Shown one piece after another: positions 25,244-33,684 of a DNA stretch of 49,576 nucleotides. The number at the start of each line of letters is the position of its first letter. Position 1 is the first letter of the stretch. Origin of the DNA: UBA11889 sp002313255. GTDB taxonomy: Bacteria; Pseudomonadota; Gammaproteobacteria; Pseudomonadales; Azotimanducaceae. A model generated the notes under the pieces. The model saw only the letters and a program-made list of their open reading frames with translations. It had not been told where the DNA came from and did no database searches. The stretch is taken from assembly GCA_913045265.1 (NCBI GenBank), contig CAJWQX010000018.1, positions 1-49,576 on the forward strand. Direction: 5' to 3'. The translations under genes and the position numbers were made by a program.

Positions 25244-26107
25244 TCACTTGTCCAGTGGGTATCGACGCCATTCGCCGTACATCAATTCTTCGACGAACTC
25301 GACACATTTCAAATCCATTAGCCGTGCGTTGGGTTCCATACGACGGTACAACGGCATAGCAATGGTCCAGGGTTCGGTGAATGTTTCAGGGTCTTCGATT
25401 GTTGCTTCATAGTGCAGATGATTTGGACCAGTTGGGGTCCAGCGCTCGGTCACTTTGATCGCATTGGAATGATGGTTACCGGCGCGGTCAAACCATGAAC
25501 TATCAAGCTGCCCCGTGACTTCAATGACCAACGTGTCGCCTTCCCAGCGGCCATCGGACTGGCCCATCCAGGAGTCGACGGGTGCGGGGATGTCATTATC
25601 AAAATAAACGTCACGAACCGCGCCAGCGTATTCGTACGCGATAAAGACTGCGTTCTTGTTCTGGATGATCTGAAATGGATAGGGCATGTAGTTCGCTCGC
25701 GGGACGCCGGGCAAATAACATTTAATTTCGGGATCTCTTTCGAGCCATTGTTCTGCATTTTCTTTCTTTGTTGCGAGTGCTTCTGGCTTGTACGGTATTC
25801 CGGACTCTGATGGCGTACCGTCGGCATTGACCAATATCCCCATGCCCCCCGGAACCACTCCCACGGCACCTAGCTTCACAACATCGACGGCTGGAACCGG
25901 GCCGTGCGGCCCTTCTCTAAGGGCCATCGCCGGACGCGCCATATGCCGTTCAATATCGTAGTTGGCCGCGTTAAGCGCTTGCCAGATGCCATTGATGTCT
26001 GGTTGGTCAGAACCCGCTAACCGGGGCGCTTTGTAATCGTTAGTGAACGCATGGCCTGCAGTGAAAATGAAAATGGCGCACGTAACGCCTGAGATGAAAG
26101 CTCGCAC
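25244..26107 (-). CDS. Secreted protein of unknown function, first gene of the six-gene operon
   Basis: A 287-residue exported protein with a signal peptide (MRAFISGVTCAIFIFTAGHAF) and the mature motif GSDQPDINGIWQALN. The core segment SDGRWEGDTLVIEVTGQ and the C-terminal LMDLKCVEFVEELMYGEWR correspond to the same regions of the next gene, with lower conservation elsewhere. The start is set at GTG 26107 because GAGGAAA lies six bases upstream; the TTG at 26122 overlaps that site. It leads the minus-strand operon, so its promoter should lie in 26108-26268, the gap before the divergent dioxygenase gene. Function unknown. Confidence 0.8.
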   Translation of the reverse strand: MRAFISGVTCAIFIFTAGHAFTNDYKAPRLAGSDQPDINGIWQALNAANYDIERHMARPAMALREGPHGPVPAVDVVKLGAVGVVPGGMGILVNADGTPSESGIPYKPEALATKKENAEQWLERDPEIKCYLPGVPRANYMPYPFQIIQNKNAVFIAYEYAGAVRDVYFDNDIPAPVDSWMGQSDGRWEGDTLVIEVTGQLDSSWFDRAGNHHSNAIKVTERWTPTGPNHLHYEATIEDPETFTEPWTIAMPLYRRMEPNARLMDLKCVEFVEELMYGEWRRYPLDK

Positions 26108-26268
26108 GTCGTATTTCCTCAATCTCCCCCCTGCAGACTACCAGATTTGCCAGCCGAAATAAGTGGGGCAGAACGGTAGGGTCCGTGAACGGTCTGTTTA
26201 CCGGCGGTTTCAGAGCTACCGGGGCGACTCTAACGTGGGTCATCGCGATTGCCTTATGATTGCTGCTG

Positions 26269-27315
26269 ATGAGTAAACCGCCCAACTTAGTAGATGACCC
26301 GGACGCGCTTTCGGGCCCGCTCAACGATCTAGGTTGGGTCAACGTGGATCCGAAAGCCGCGGATGTGGTTGAAAGTCGCGAATACTTGCGTACGAACAAC
26401 GGTATCAGAGGGCTCGAAATATTGACGCCCGATCAAGTCGAACAGGCGACTCAGGTCTTTTACCGTGACGGCTTTGTGGTTATCCGCGATGTGCTATCCG
26501 ATGATCAGTTAGCGTTTATTCGCGGGGGTTGCGATGAAGTCATCCTTGAAATTCTGTCGCGCGACGCCGACCGTTTGGGCAATCGTGGTTCTCATCGATA
26601 CTCGTTTGGCAGTTCGAGCCTTACGGGCCATTGGGTTCACCGACCGGAGTGGGTAATGCTGATCGATTTACCGACGGTGACGCCTATTTTGACGTCGATT
26701 TTTGGGTCGGCAAACTACATTTCACGGGGCGGTGGTGGCGATTTTTGCCTACCAGGCGCGAAGGAGTACCAAGCCCTCCATGCTGATATGAGTGATCGGC
26801 GAGAATTTACGCCACCGGATTCTAGCCGTTCACACACCTTTGGTTCTTTTCACGATCCGCGCGGCAAGCTCAACTATCGCGATTTACCGTGTCCCTACGT
26901 TTGTTGCAACTTTTTGATGGTCGACTTTACCGCCGTTAACGGTGCGACGCGTCAAATTCCTGGCACGCAGTATAGCCAACAACCGATTCCGGACCTCGCG
27001 TCGGAACCCGAGTGGATGAAGCTGAGTGCGGTCTGCCCGGCGCCGGCGGGTAGCGTGTTAATTCGAGACGTTCGTGCATGGCATGGCGGAACACCAAATC
27101 TTTCCAACGAAGTACGGGCACTACCGAATGCGGAATTCTATGCTCCGTGGTTTCGTGAGCCGATGCGACGCAGCATGCCGTACGCCATCTATGAAACACT
27201 TAGCGAGCACGCGAAGGACGTTTGCCGCTTTATCGTGGCCGACTCCAATGATGAAGTCGAGACGGGTTATCGTGAAGACATCGGTTCGGGGAGACCGCAA
27301 AAGAAGCCTGGATAG
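26269..27315 (+). CDS. Phytanoyl-CoA dioxygenase (PhyH) family protein
   Basis: A 348-residue Fe(II)/2-oxoglutarate-dependent oxygenase of the PhyH type. YRDGFVVIRDVLSDDQLAFIRGG is the typical N-terminal start. ALHADMSD provides the His-x-Asp ligands, VRAWHGGTPNLS the distal His, and NEVRALPNAEFY the Arg that anchors 2-oxoglutarate. RQIPGTQYSQQPIP is the usual segment before the distal His. Members hydroxylate acyl-CoAs or natural products. It is divergent from the six-gene operon and 92 bases upstream of the redoxin gene. The substrate cannot be inferred. Confidence 0.92.
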   Translation: MSKPPNLVDDPDALSGPLNDLGWVNVDPKAADVVESREYLRTNNGIRGLEILTPDQVEQATQVFYRDGFVVIRDVLSDDQLAFIRGGCDEVILEILSRDADRLGNRGSHRYSFGSSSLTGHWVHRPEWVMLIDLPTVTPILTSIFGSANYISRGGGGDFCLPGAKEYQALHADMSDRREFTPPDSSRSHTFGSFHDPRGKLNYRDLPCPYVCCNFLMVDFTAVNGATRQIPGTQYSQQPIPDLASEPEWMKLSAVCPAPAGSVLIRDVRAWHGGTPNLSNEVRALPNAEFYAPWFREPMRRSMPYAIYETLSEHAKDVCRFIVADSNDEVETGYREDIGSGRPQKKPG

Positions 27316-27407
27316 GTAATCCGACGGCCTTAACTCAGCTTGAAACCCTTTATAGCGTTGTCACTTCGTCGAGGACACATTGGCCCAATGGTGGTATACA
27401 GGCGCCC

Positions 27408-28061
27408 ATGGATAGGAAGCCTATTCGATTACGCCAAGTCGCAGTTGCTACGGTGATGGTGACCGCTTTGCAGTCTTGGTGTTTGACGGTAGACAATTTT
27501 TCCCTACTTGATCAATACGGCACGTCGCACGAACTCTACGGTTATGCCGATTCGAAAGCCGTCGTGTTGATGGTGCAGGGCAACGGCTGTCCTATTGTTC
27601 GGAACGCGCTCGGTGACATCAAGGCGGTGCGCGATCTTTATGCGACCAAGAACGTTATGTTTTTGATGATCAATTCGAACCTACAGGACGATGCCTCGGC
27701 GATCCGCGACGAATCGCAGGCGTGGAACATCGATTTCCCCATTCTCAACGACGACGGTCAACTCGTGGGTGAGGCGTTGGGAATCACAAGAACGGCGGAA
27801 GTGTTAGTGATTGATACGAACGAATGGGATCTCGTGTACCGTGGTCCGGTGAATGACCGATTGACGTACGAGCGTCAAAAAGCGAAGGCAGGTCGCCATT
27901 ACGTCGTGGAAGCTCTCGATGGGATTCTTAACGGCATTCGACCTGAATTTGAACGGGTGGGGGCGAAAGGTTGCCTCATCAATTTCCCTGCGCGACGGCA
28001 ACATCTTCAAGACGTCTCCAGCGTAGAAACAAGAAATGGTTTCCCGCAAGGAGCGAGATAG
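27408..28061 (+). CDS. Exported thioredoxin-fold redoxin with a single active-site Cys
   Basis: A 217-residue protein with an N-terminal hydrophobic stretch and an AhpC/TSA-like thioredoxin fold: NFSLLDQYGTSHELYGYAD, then VVLMVQGNGCPIVRNALGDI, MFLMINSNLQDD and FPILNDDGQLVGEALGITRTAEVLVID. The active-site loop has one Cys (GCPIVR) and no second Cys three residues on; another Cys lies in KGCLINFP near the C-terminus and may act as its partner. It probably handles periplasmic thiol or peroxide chemistry. It precedes, on the same strand, the small acidic gene and the selD fusion. Confidence 0.85.
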   Translation: MDRKPIRLRQVAVATVMVTALQSWCLTVDNFSLLDQYGTSHELYGYADSKAVVLMVQGNGCPIVRNALGDIKAVRDLYATKNVMFLMINSNLQDDASAIRDESQAWNIDFPILNDDGQLVGEALGITRTAEVLVIDTNEWDLVYRGPVNDRLTYERQKAKAGRHYVVEALDGILNGIRPEFERVGAKGCLINFPARRQHLQDVSSVETRNGFPQGAR

Positions 28062-28127
28062 ATTGCATGTTCTTCGATTTAACCTTGAACCCGTGACACG
28101 CGGACTCTTTCGACATACACGACAATC

Positions 28128-28415
28128 GTGAGTTGGGTAGAAGTACGCACGACGGCAGAACCAGACCATCAAGAAAACGAAGATGCGGAGGACTTGGAAG
28201 ATACTTCGGATAGCGCGGCAGGTACGGAGACTATCCCGGAGGCCGCGCTTGACGATCTAGCTGGAGACGACGCGGATGTCGATCCTGATGCTTTGGTGAA
28301 TGAGAAAGAGACCGATAATGACCTGGCAGACATACGTCGACGTATCGAGAAACTTGAAGAAGAAAAGCGATTTCAGACCGGCGTCGAATACCAGGATGAG
28401 GACTTCGACGACTGA
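28128..28415 (+). CDS. Small highly acidic protein of unknown function
   Basis: A 95-residue protein, very rich in Asp and Glu, without signal peptide or membrane segment. The first 60 residues look disordered; residues 66-83 (ADIRRRIEKLEEEKRF) form a likely coiled-coil helix, followed by the acidic tail QDEDFDD. It lies between the redoxin and selD on the same strand, 15 bases before the selD start. The GTG start lacks a convincing ribosome binding site. Composition and placement suggest that it is real, but I recognise no family with certainty. Confidence 0.58.
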   Translation: MSWVEVRTTAEPDHQENEDAEDLEDTSDSAAGTETIPEAALDDLAGDDADVDPDALVNEKETDNDLADIRRRIEKLEEEKRFQTGVEYQDEDFDD

Positions 28416-28430
28416 GTTGTTGAGTTTCTG

Positions 28431-30611
28431 ATGCAGCAAATCCCCGACGTTCGGGATATCGTTTTGGTTGGTGGCGGCCACAGTCACGTCCAGGTATTGC
28501 GACGGTTTGGTATGCGTCCGGAGCCCGGCGTGCGGTTAACGTTGGTTGCTCGTGAGCCACATACACCTTATTCAGGCATGCTGCCAGGGTTTATCGCCGG
28601 TCAGTATCCCTGGAACGATATCCATATCGATCTGGCGCGGCTGGGTGCATTTTGCAACGCTCGGTTTATTGCCGACGAAGTGATTGGCGTGGATCCAGAG
28701 GATAATCGTGTCCTGTTTGTCGATCGCCCGTCCATTCGTTACGACGCGTTATCGATCAATACGGGCGGCGTGCCGTTCAAAGGAATGCCAGTCCATGACG
28801 CGGTGCTTCCGGTTAAACCCATTGGACGGTTTATCGTGGCGTGGGAAGGCCTGGTGGACCGAACCCGCGATCATGTCGGGTTCCCATTAGCCATTGTCGG
28901 TGGCGGTCCGGGCAGCGTGGAGCTGGCTGTTGCGATCGCCGAACGGTTCGGATCGCGTTTTTGCATCACGCTGGTGACAGCCGATAGCACGTTGCTTCGT
29001 GGCCACTCGAACGGAATGCGAACAGGGATCGAACGCGTCCTTGGACTCCACGGTATCGTCACGGAGACCGGGTTTACCGTCAATAATGTTGATAATGCGG
29101 GGCTGTGGAGTGCCTCGGGCGATTTCATTGCGGCAGAATCGACGCTGTGGGTGACCGGAGTCGAGGCGCCCAAGTGGTTAGCTGAATCCGGATTTACGGT
29201 CGACCAAAACGGGTTTATTCGTGTTGATCGGTCGTTGCGGTCGGCGTCCCATCCGAACGTTTTTGCGGCCGGTGATGTAGTGGACCTTATTGATCAGCCC
29301 CGACCGAAATCCGGCGTTTTTGCAGTCCGTGAAGGCCCGGTGTTGGCGGAAAATTTGCGGCGTTTTGTCTTGTCTAAACGCTTGCGCCAATATCGCGCGC
29401 AGCGTCAAGCGCTCGCATTGATTCGAGTGGGCTGGCGATCGGCGGTTGCGTCGCGGGGAGCCTGGTCGATGCGTGGACGTTGGATGGGGGCTTGGAAACA
29501 TTGGATAGATCGTCGTTTCATGCGGCGCTTTAACCAGTTGCCGATTATGACGGTGCCGGAACCAGAGCTAGCGCCCAGTTTGCGCGACGATGCCCCGGCC
29601 GCGATGCGTTGCGGTGGTTGTGGGGCAAAACTCGGTGCCGATCTCTTGGCACGTGTGTTGGGCCAATTACCAATCCAAGCAGACCCCGATATCAGGCAGG
29701 GTATTGGTGACGATGCTGCTATCGTGGAATTAGGGAGTTCGTCAATCGTCACCAGCTGCGACAGTTTTAGAGCGATGATTTCGGATCCGTATCGATTCGG
29801 CCGAATTGCTGCACATCACGCGATGAGTGACCTGTACGCGATGGGGGCCGTACCGCGTATTGCGTTGGCGATCGCGACGGTGCCGGCGATGGCGGATGCG
29901 ATGATGGAAGACGATCTCTTGCAGATGATGACCGGCGCGGTCTCCGTGTTTTCGTCTCACGGTGTGAGTTTAGTGGGGGGACATTCGGCAGAAGCTTCTG
30001 AACTTTCCATCGGCTTCGCAGTCACAGGCGCCGCTCCCAACGAGCCTCTCCTAAAAAGTGGTATGCAGGTCGGTGATCACTTGGTTTTGTCGAAACCCAT
30101 CGGTACCGGCGTTCTACTTGCAGGAGCCATGCAAGGGAAAACGGCGGCGCGTGATTTGATGACGTCGATTGAAATGATGGATCAGTCCAACGCGCTTGCA
30201 GCGGGAATACTCCGAGATCATGGCGCAACGGCTTGTACCGATGTCACCGGGTTTGGATTACTCGGACACCTCGGTGAGATGATACGTGCGTCGGATCGAG
30301 CCGTTGTGCTCGATGCCTTCGCTGTACCCATTCTGGGTGGTGCGAACGCCCTGATGGAGGGTGGCGTTGTGAGTTCGCTGCAGCAGAACAATGAGCAAGC
30401 GACCAAAGACTTTGTCGTGCCGGAAAAACATGTGCATACGCCGCTCGTTCGTTTGCTCGCCGATCCTCAGACGGCGGGGGGGCTGTTGGCATCGGTCCCG
30501 CGGGACAACAGTGCGTCGTGTATTGTCGCGTTGGCGCAACACGGTTACGTTCGGGCGCATGTCGTGGGCATGGTGACAGAGGAGACGATGTCCCGGATTC
30601 GGATTACCTGA
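28431..30611 (+). CDS. selD: Fusion of an NAD(P)/FAD oxidoreductase with selenide, water dikinase (SelD)
   Basis: A 726-residue two-domain protein. Residues 1 to about 375 are an NDH-2-like flavoprotein: VLVGGGHSHVQVL binds FAD, TPYSGMLPGFIAG is characteristic, and a second Rossmann motif GGGPGSVE lies at 157-164. Residues from about 390 are SelD, which makes selenophosphate from selenide and ATP for selenocysteine and selenouridine synthesis. The SelD active-site Cys and Lys are in CGGCGAK (Cys397, Lys400), with GIGDDAAIV and DPYRFGRIAAHHAMSDLYAMGA following. The flavoprotein half may reduce the selenium source, an inference from the fusion. The presence of SelD shows that the host uses selenium, relevant to the TGA-containing gene at 45993. 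Confidence 0.95.
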   Translation: MQQIPDVRDIVLVGGGHSHVQVLRRFGMRPEPGVRLTLVAREPHTPYSGMLPGFIAGQYPWNDIHIDLARLGAFCNARFIADEVIGVDPEDNRVLFVDRPSIRYDALSINTGGVPFKGMPVHDAVLPVKPIGRFIVAWEGLVDRTRDHVGFPLAIVGGGPGSVELAVAIAERFGSRFCITLVTADSTLLRGHSNGMRTGIERVLGLHGIVTETGFTVNNVDNAGLWSASGDFIAAESTLWVTGVEAPKWLAESGFTVDQNGFIRVDRSLRSASHPNVFAAGDVVDLIDQPRPKSGVFAVREGPVLAENLRRFVLSKRLRQYRAQRQALALIRVGWRSAVASRGAWSMRGRWMGAWKHWIDRRFMRRFNQLPIMTVPEPELAPSLRDDAPAAMRCGGCGAKLGADLLARVLGQLPIQADPDIRQGIGDDAAIVELGSSSIVTSCDSFRAMISDPYRFGRIAAHHAMSDLYAMGAVPRIALAIATVPAMADAMMEDDLLQMMTGAVSVFSSHGVSLVGGHSAEASELSIGFAVTGAAPNEPLLKSGMQVGDHLVLSKPIGTGVLLAGAMQGKTAARDLMTSIEMMDQSNALAAGILRDHGATACTDVTGFGLLGHLGEMIRASDRAVVLDAFAVPILGGANALMEGGVVSSLQQNNEQATKDFVVPEKHVHTPLVRLLADPQTAGGLLASVPRDNSASCIVALAQHGYVRAHVVGMVTEETMSRIRIT

Positions 30612-31229
30612 GTGGCGGCCGCCATTTTTGTGTCGGATCCTATGTGTTCATGGTGTTGGGGAATGGCGCCGGCGATCAGCGAGGTTGTCGAGAGTTTGGG
30701 TGACCGAATTTCTTTCGATATTCGATTAGGTGGCATCAACACGGACAGCGAGCGTCCGGTTGGCGCATACGGGCGTCGTCGACTTGGTCTTCTATGGGAC
30801 GAAGTGACGGCGGTCACCGGACAGACTTTCAGCCACCAACTTCCCGAGGGTACGGTCTACAACAGTCAGTTGCCGTGTCTTGCGCTTGAAGGCGCGAGAG
30901 CTATTTCGGGTAAGCCACCTTTTTTGTTTACCGATCGCCTGCAGCAACTTTTTTTTGAGGAGGGCGTCAATATCAATAATCAAGATGTCTTACTTGAAAC
31001 CGGGAAGGAATTCGATTTCGATCCAAACCGGTTGTTAGAACGGATGACGAGTACCGAGGTGAGGACACGCACGGAATGGGGTTTTACGGGCTCGAGACGA
31101 TACGGCACGAACGCGTTACCGAGCATTGTGGTATCCGATAACGGGACCGACTTTCGCCTATTTGTCGGGGGTTACGTTAGCGCAGGACAACTGATTGAAG
31201 ACTTGGATCGCTGGTTATCCAGTGGCTAG
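30612..31229 (+). CDS. DsbA-family (2-hydroxychromene isomerase/FrnE-like) thioredoxin-fold protein
   Basis: A 205-residue protein with the active-site motif CSWCWG (Cys12, Cys15) directly after the first strand, as in FrnE and other cytosolic DsbA-like proteins. No signal peptide is visible. YNSQLPCLALEGAR and GTNALPSIVV, with the cis-Pro region, complete the thioredoxin fold around the helical insert. It likely handles dithiol chemistry in the cytoplasm. The GTG start follows the SelD stop with no gap, so it is co-translated with the SelD fusion; this suggests a role in selenium reduction or delivery, which is inference only. It is convergent with metX, with overlapping 3' ends. Confidence 0.88.
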   Translation: MAAAIFVSDPMCSWCWGMAPAISEVVESLGDRISFDIRLGGINTDSERPVGAYGRRRLGLLWDEVTAVTGQTFSHQLPEGTVYNSQLPCLALEGARAISGKPPFLFTDRLQQLFFEEGVNINNQDVLLETGKEFDFDPNRLLERMTSTEVRTRTEWGFTGSRRYGTNALPSIVVSDNGTDFRLFVGGYVSAGQLIEDLDRWLSSG

Positions 31230-32317
31230 AAGAAGTCGGCGATGACGGGCCGGAATCGATCCATATCGACGAGGAAAGAATCGTGGCCTTGGATTGACGG
31301 TAGTAGGACGTGCTCGGTGGGGATATTTCTTTTATTGAATGCGTTCGCGAGTTCCTCTTGCTGGTGTGCTGGGAACAGAAAGTCCGACTGAACACCGATC
31401 ACCAGTACTCTATCAACGCGGAGATGTTGGAACGCGGACGTAATGCTACCGCCATGGTCAGCCGTGTCGAAAAGATCCATGGCGCGCGAGAGGTAGAGAT
31501 AACAATTGGCATCGAACGCCCCGACGAATTTTTTCGCGTGTGCCTCAAGATAGGATTCCACTTCGAAGGTGATGCCGAAAGCGTCGCCGTCCTCGTGGTG
31601 CGCGTCGTCGGTCGCCCGTTCACGGCCAAATCGGGTCGACCACTCCTGAGCGGATCGGTAGGTGATCATCCCAAGCTTGCGCGCTAACTGCATGCCTTGT
31701 GCGGGTGGTGCGTCGATGTCGTATTGCCCTCGTTGCCAGAGGGGGTCTTTGCGAATCATCTCTCGTTGCAAGGATCGTAGTGCGATCGAAAAGGGTAGGC
31801 TGTGGGTGGCGGACGAGATTGAAACAAGTTGCTTCGTGACTCCTGGGAACATCAGCGTGTGGGCTAAAGCCGTCATGCCGCCCATCGAGGGGCCGACGAC
31901 GGCATGGAGATGCTCGATGCCCAAATGTTCAACAACTTTCTGACCGGCGAGGGCTACGTCTTCCAGGCATAACACGGGAAACGTCAGTCGGTATGGTTTT
32001 CCGGTGGCCGGATTGATCGACGCGGGCCCGGCGGAGCCGAAACAACTACCTAGTGAATTGACGCACACGACGAAGTAACGGGTGGTATCAATCGGTTTTT
32101 CGGGCCCCACCATGTCTTCCCACCAACCGCTGGAAGGATCCTCGTTGGAGGAGGCGGCATGGGCTGAGGGTGATAGTCCGGTGAACAGGAGTACCCCATT
32201 GTCCTTCGCCGTACTCAGCTCGCCCCACGATTCGTATGCGATCGCGGGACTAGCTAACTGACCCCGTCGGAGTGCAAGGGTGCCTTCAATTTCAATATAT
32301 TGTCTTGCGTCCGGCAT
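31226..32317 (-). CDS. metX: Homoserine O-acyltransferase of the MetX alpha/beta-hydrolase type
   Basis: A 363-residue enzyme that transfers an acetyl or succinyl group to homoserine in methionine synthesis. The nucleophile elbow is GPSMGGM (Ser144); the catalytic Asp is in GVQSDFLFP and the His in IQGHDSF near the C-terminus. NSLGSCFGSAGPASINPATGKPY is the diagnostic MetX segment. Whether acetyl- or succinyl-CoA is used cannot be told from these motifs. MetW does not follow, in contrast to many proteobacteria. No strong ribosome binding site precedes ATG 32317, but the leader carries direct repeats and alternative hairpins that may regulate it. Confidence 0.95.
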   Translation of the reverse strand: MPDARQYIEIEGTLALRRGQLASPAIAYESWGELSTAKDNGVLLFTGLSPSAHAASSNEDPSSGWWEDMVGPEKPIDTTRYFVVCVNSLGSCFGSAGPASINPATGKPYRLTFPVLCLEDVALAGQKVVEHLGIEHLHAVVGPSMGGMTALAHTLMFPGVTKQLVSISSATHSLPFSIALRSLQREMIRKDPLWQRGQYDIDAPPAQGMQLARKLGMITYRSAQEWSTRFGRERATDDAHHEDGDAFGITFEVESYLEAHAKKFVGAFDANCYLYLSRAMDLFDTADHGGSITSAFQHLRVDRVLVIGVQSDFLFPAHQQEELANAFNKRNIPTEHVLLPSIQGHDSFLVDMDRFRPVIADFF

Positions 32318-32350
32318 ACGTATTTGCAGGTCCCATGAAATCGATGCGAA

Positions 32351-32424
32351 GTGATCAGCGCGACAACGTGATCAGGTAGTGCCATTAAGTATGACCGATT
32401 CCAAAGTGTCGGTCAGGTACTGAC
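32351..32424 (-). promoter_or_regulatory. Structured metX leader with repeated GTGATCAG and alternative hairpins
   Basis: Upstream of metX, GTGATCAG occurs at 32351-32358 and again at 32368-32375, each containing the palindrome TGATCA. Next, TGACCGA (32392-32398) pairs with TCGGTCA (32409-32415), and GTCAG (32412-32416) pairs with CTGAC (32420-32424). The last two helices share bases 32412-32415, so they cannot both form. Mutually exclusive stems before a methionine gene suggest a regulatory leader, or operators for a regulator. I do not match it to a known SAM riboswitch class. Confidence 0.4.
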
Positions 32425-32429
32425 ATATC

Positions 32430-32530
32430 GTTGATGAATAACTTTGTTATAAAACATATAAAACAATGAGTTATAAGATTTTAGTAAAATATACTATAAA
32501 TTGTTTTTTTGTATAGATAGCGGAGTTTCG
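32430..32530. promoter_or_regulatory. AT-rich divergent promoter region, metX / rhomboid
   Basis: About 100 bases of very AT-rich DNA, including TATAAA at 32448-32453 and 32495-32500, contrast with the GC-rich surroundings. The region lies between the divergent metX and rhomboid starts and is the obvious place for both promoters, with possible binding by a nucleoid protein. I cannot assign exact -35 boxes. Confidence 0.45.
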
Positions 32531-32564
32531 CCCATAGAGTTGCTCGAATCGTTAAGATCGAACG

Positions 32565-33443
32565 ATGACCGAATCGGATGATCAAACGCCGTGGGTGCTT
32601 CTCCAAACCGACACGAATCGTAGTGTTATCTCCGACGCGTCTTTGGTTCTCACGGCGATGGGTATCGCTAATCGGTCGGATCGCAATACATACGAATGGC
32701 TGTTGTACGTGCCCTCGGCATCAAGGGATGTCGCCCAGCGACAGCTCAAGTTATACCGGCGCGAGAACACGCCGATAACGCTACCGAAGGTCCTCCGTGT
32801 CGACACGGGTTGGGCGGGTATCGTTGGTTACTTGCTCGTGATTTGGTCGATTCCGGCGCTCGCGGGTATGTTCACCGAAATCGATTGGCGCAGCGCTGGT
32901 CAGATGGACGTGACGTTAGTCAGCAAGGGTGAATGGTGGCGGTTGTTTTGTGCGCTGACGCTGCACGCGGATCTTCCTCATATTGTGGCGAATTCTTTTT
33001 TTGGTGCTGTGTTTGGTCTGATGGTAGGCCGGCACTTGGGCTCGGGGTTTGGCTGGCTCTTGGTGTTAATGGCCGGGGGCTTGGGAAACGGTCTCAACGC
33101 ATTTTTCCGGCCGGAGGGTTTTCTTTCCTTGGGCGCGTCGACAGCGACGTTCGCCGAGGTGGGGTTGGTCGCCGCCTACGTCGTCGCACGTGGTTATTTT
33201 CGAGGCGGGGGATTCCGGCGCAACGCGGCGCCGATTTTTGGGGCGATTGCGTTGCTTGCGTTCACAGGAGTCAGTGGGGCGAGGACCGACATTCTTGCCC
33301 ATTGCGCTGGTTTATTCGCAGGTATTGTTTTGGGCGCTGCGGCATCGTCGTTTGACGTCCGTCGGCTTGGTAAGAGCGGGCAGTGGATCGCCGCAGGCAT
33401 TGCCGTGGGCATTTTGATGACAGCATGGTCGCGTGCCATTTAG
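32565..33443 (+). CDS. Rhomboid-family intramembrane serine protease
   Basis: A 292-residue protein. The first 80 residues are cytosolic and resemble small sensory alpha/beta domains found before some rhomboids. A first helix follows (IVGYLLVIWSIPALAGMF), then WWRLFCALTLHADLPHIVANSF, the rhomboid entry with the conserved His and Asn. The catalytic Ser192 is in LSLGASTATF (GxSx variant GAST) and the catalytic His246 in DILAHCAGLFAG. It cleaves transmembrane substrates within the membrane. Both catalytic residues are present, so it should be active. A GlpG or other known substrate context is not visible. Confidence 0.93.
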   Translation: MTESDDQTPWVLLQTDTNRSVISDASLVLTAMGIANRSDRNTYEWLLYVPSASRDVAQRQLKLYRRENTPITLPKVLRVDTGWAGIVGYLLVIWSIPALAGMFTEIDWRSAGQMDVTLVSKGEWWRLFCALTLHADLPHIVANSFFGAVFGLMVGRHLGSGFGWLLVLMAGGLGNGLNAFFRPEGFLSLGASTATFAEVGLVAAYVVARGYFRGGGFRRNAAPIFGAIALLAFTGVSGARTDILAHCAGLFAGIVLGAAASSFDVRRLGKSGQWIAAGIAVGILMTAWSRAI

Positions 33444-33684
33444 GCTTTGGATTAGTCTGTGAGATTGATACCTAGGCGATATCGACGAGCTCATTCCACG
33501 CTTTTCCGGTTTATGAAAATTTACTGGACGTTGAGTGAAATTCACTGAAGAAAGGGTGGAAGTGTCTTTTGTTCGGACCGATAGCACTGGTCTATCAATG
33601 CTAACTCGGTTATGACTGTAGTCGTTTCAATCATGAACCCCGTTCTCTTGGCGAAGCGACGGCAAGAACGGTCGAGGAGACTTT

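Noticed and set aside
32318..32424. Known SAM-II riboswitch before metX
   Set aside because: A short CGCGCTGAT match is present in the leader, but the returning GCGCG strand and the conserved GCTAAA-type element are missing, so the class cannot be assigned.
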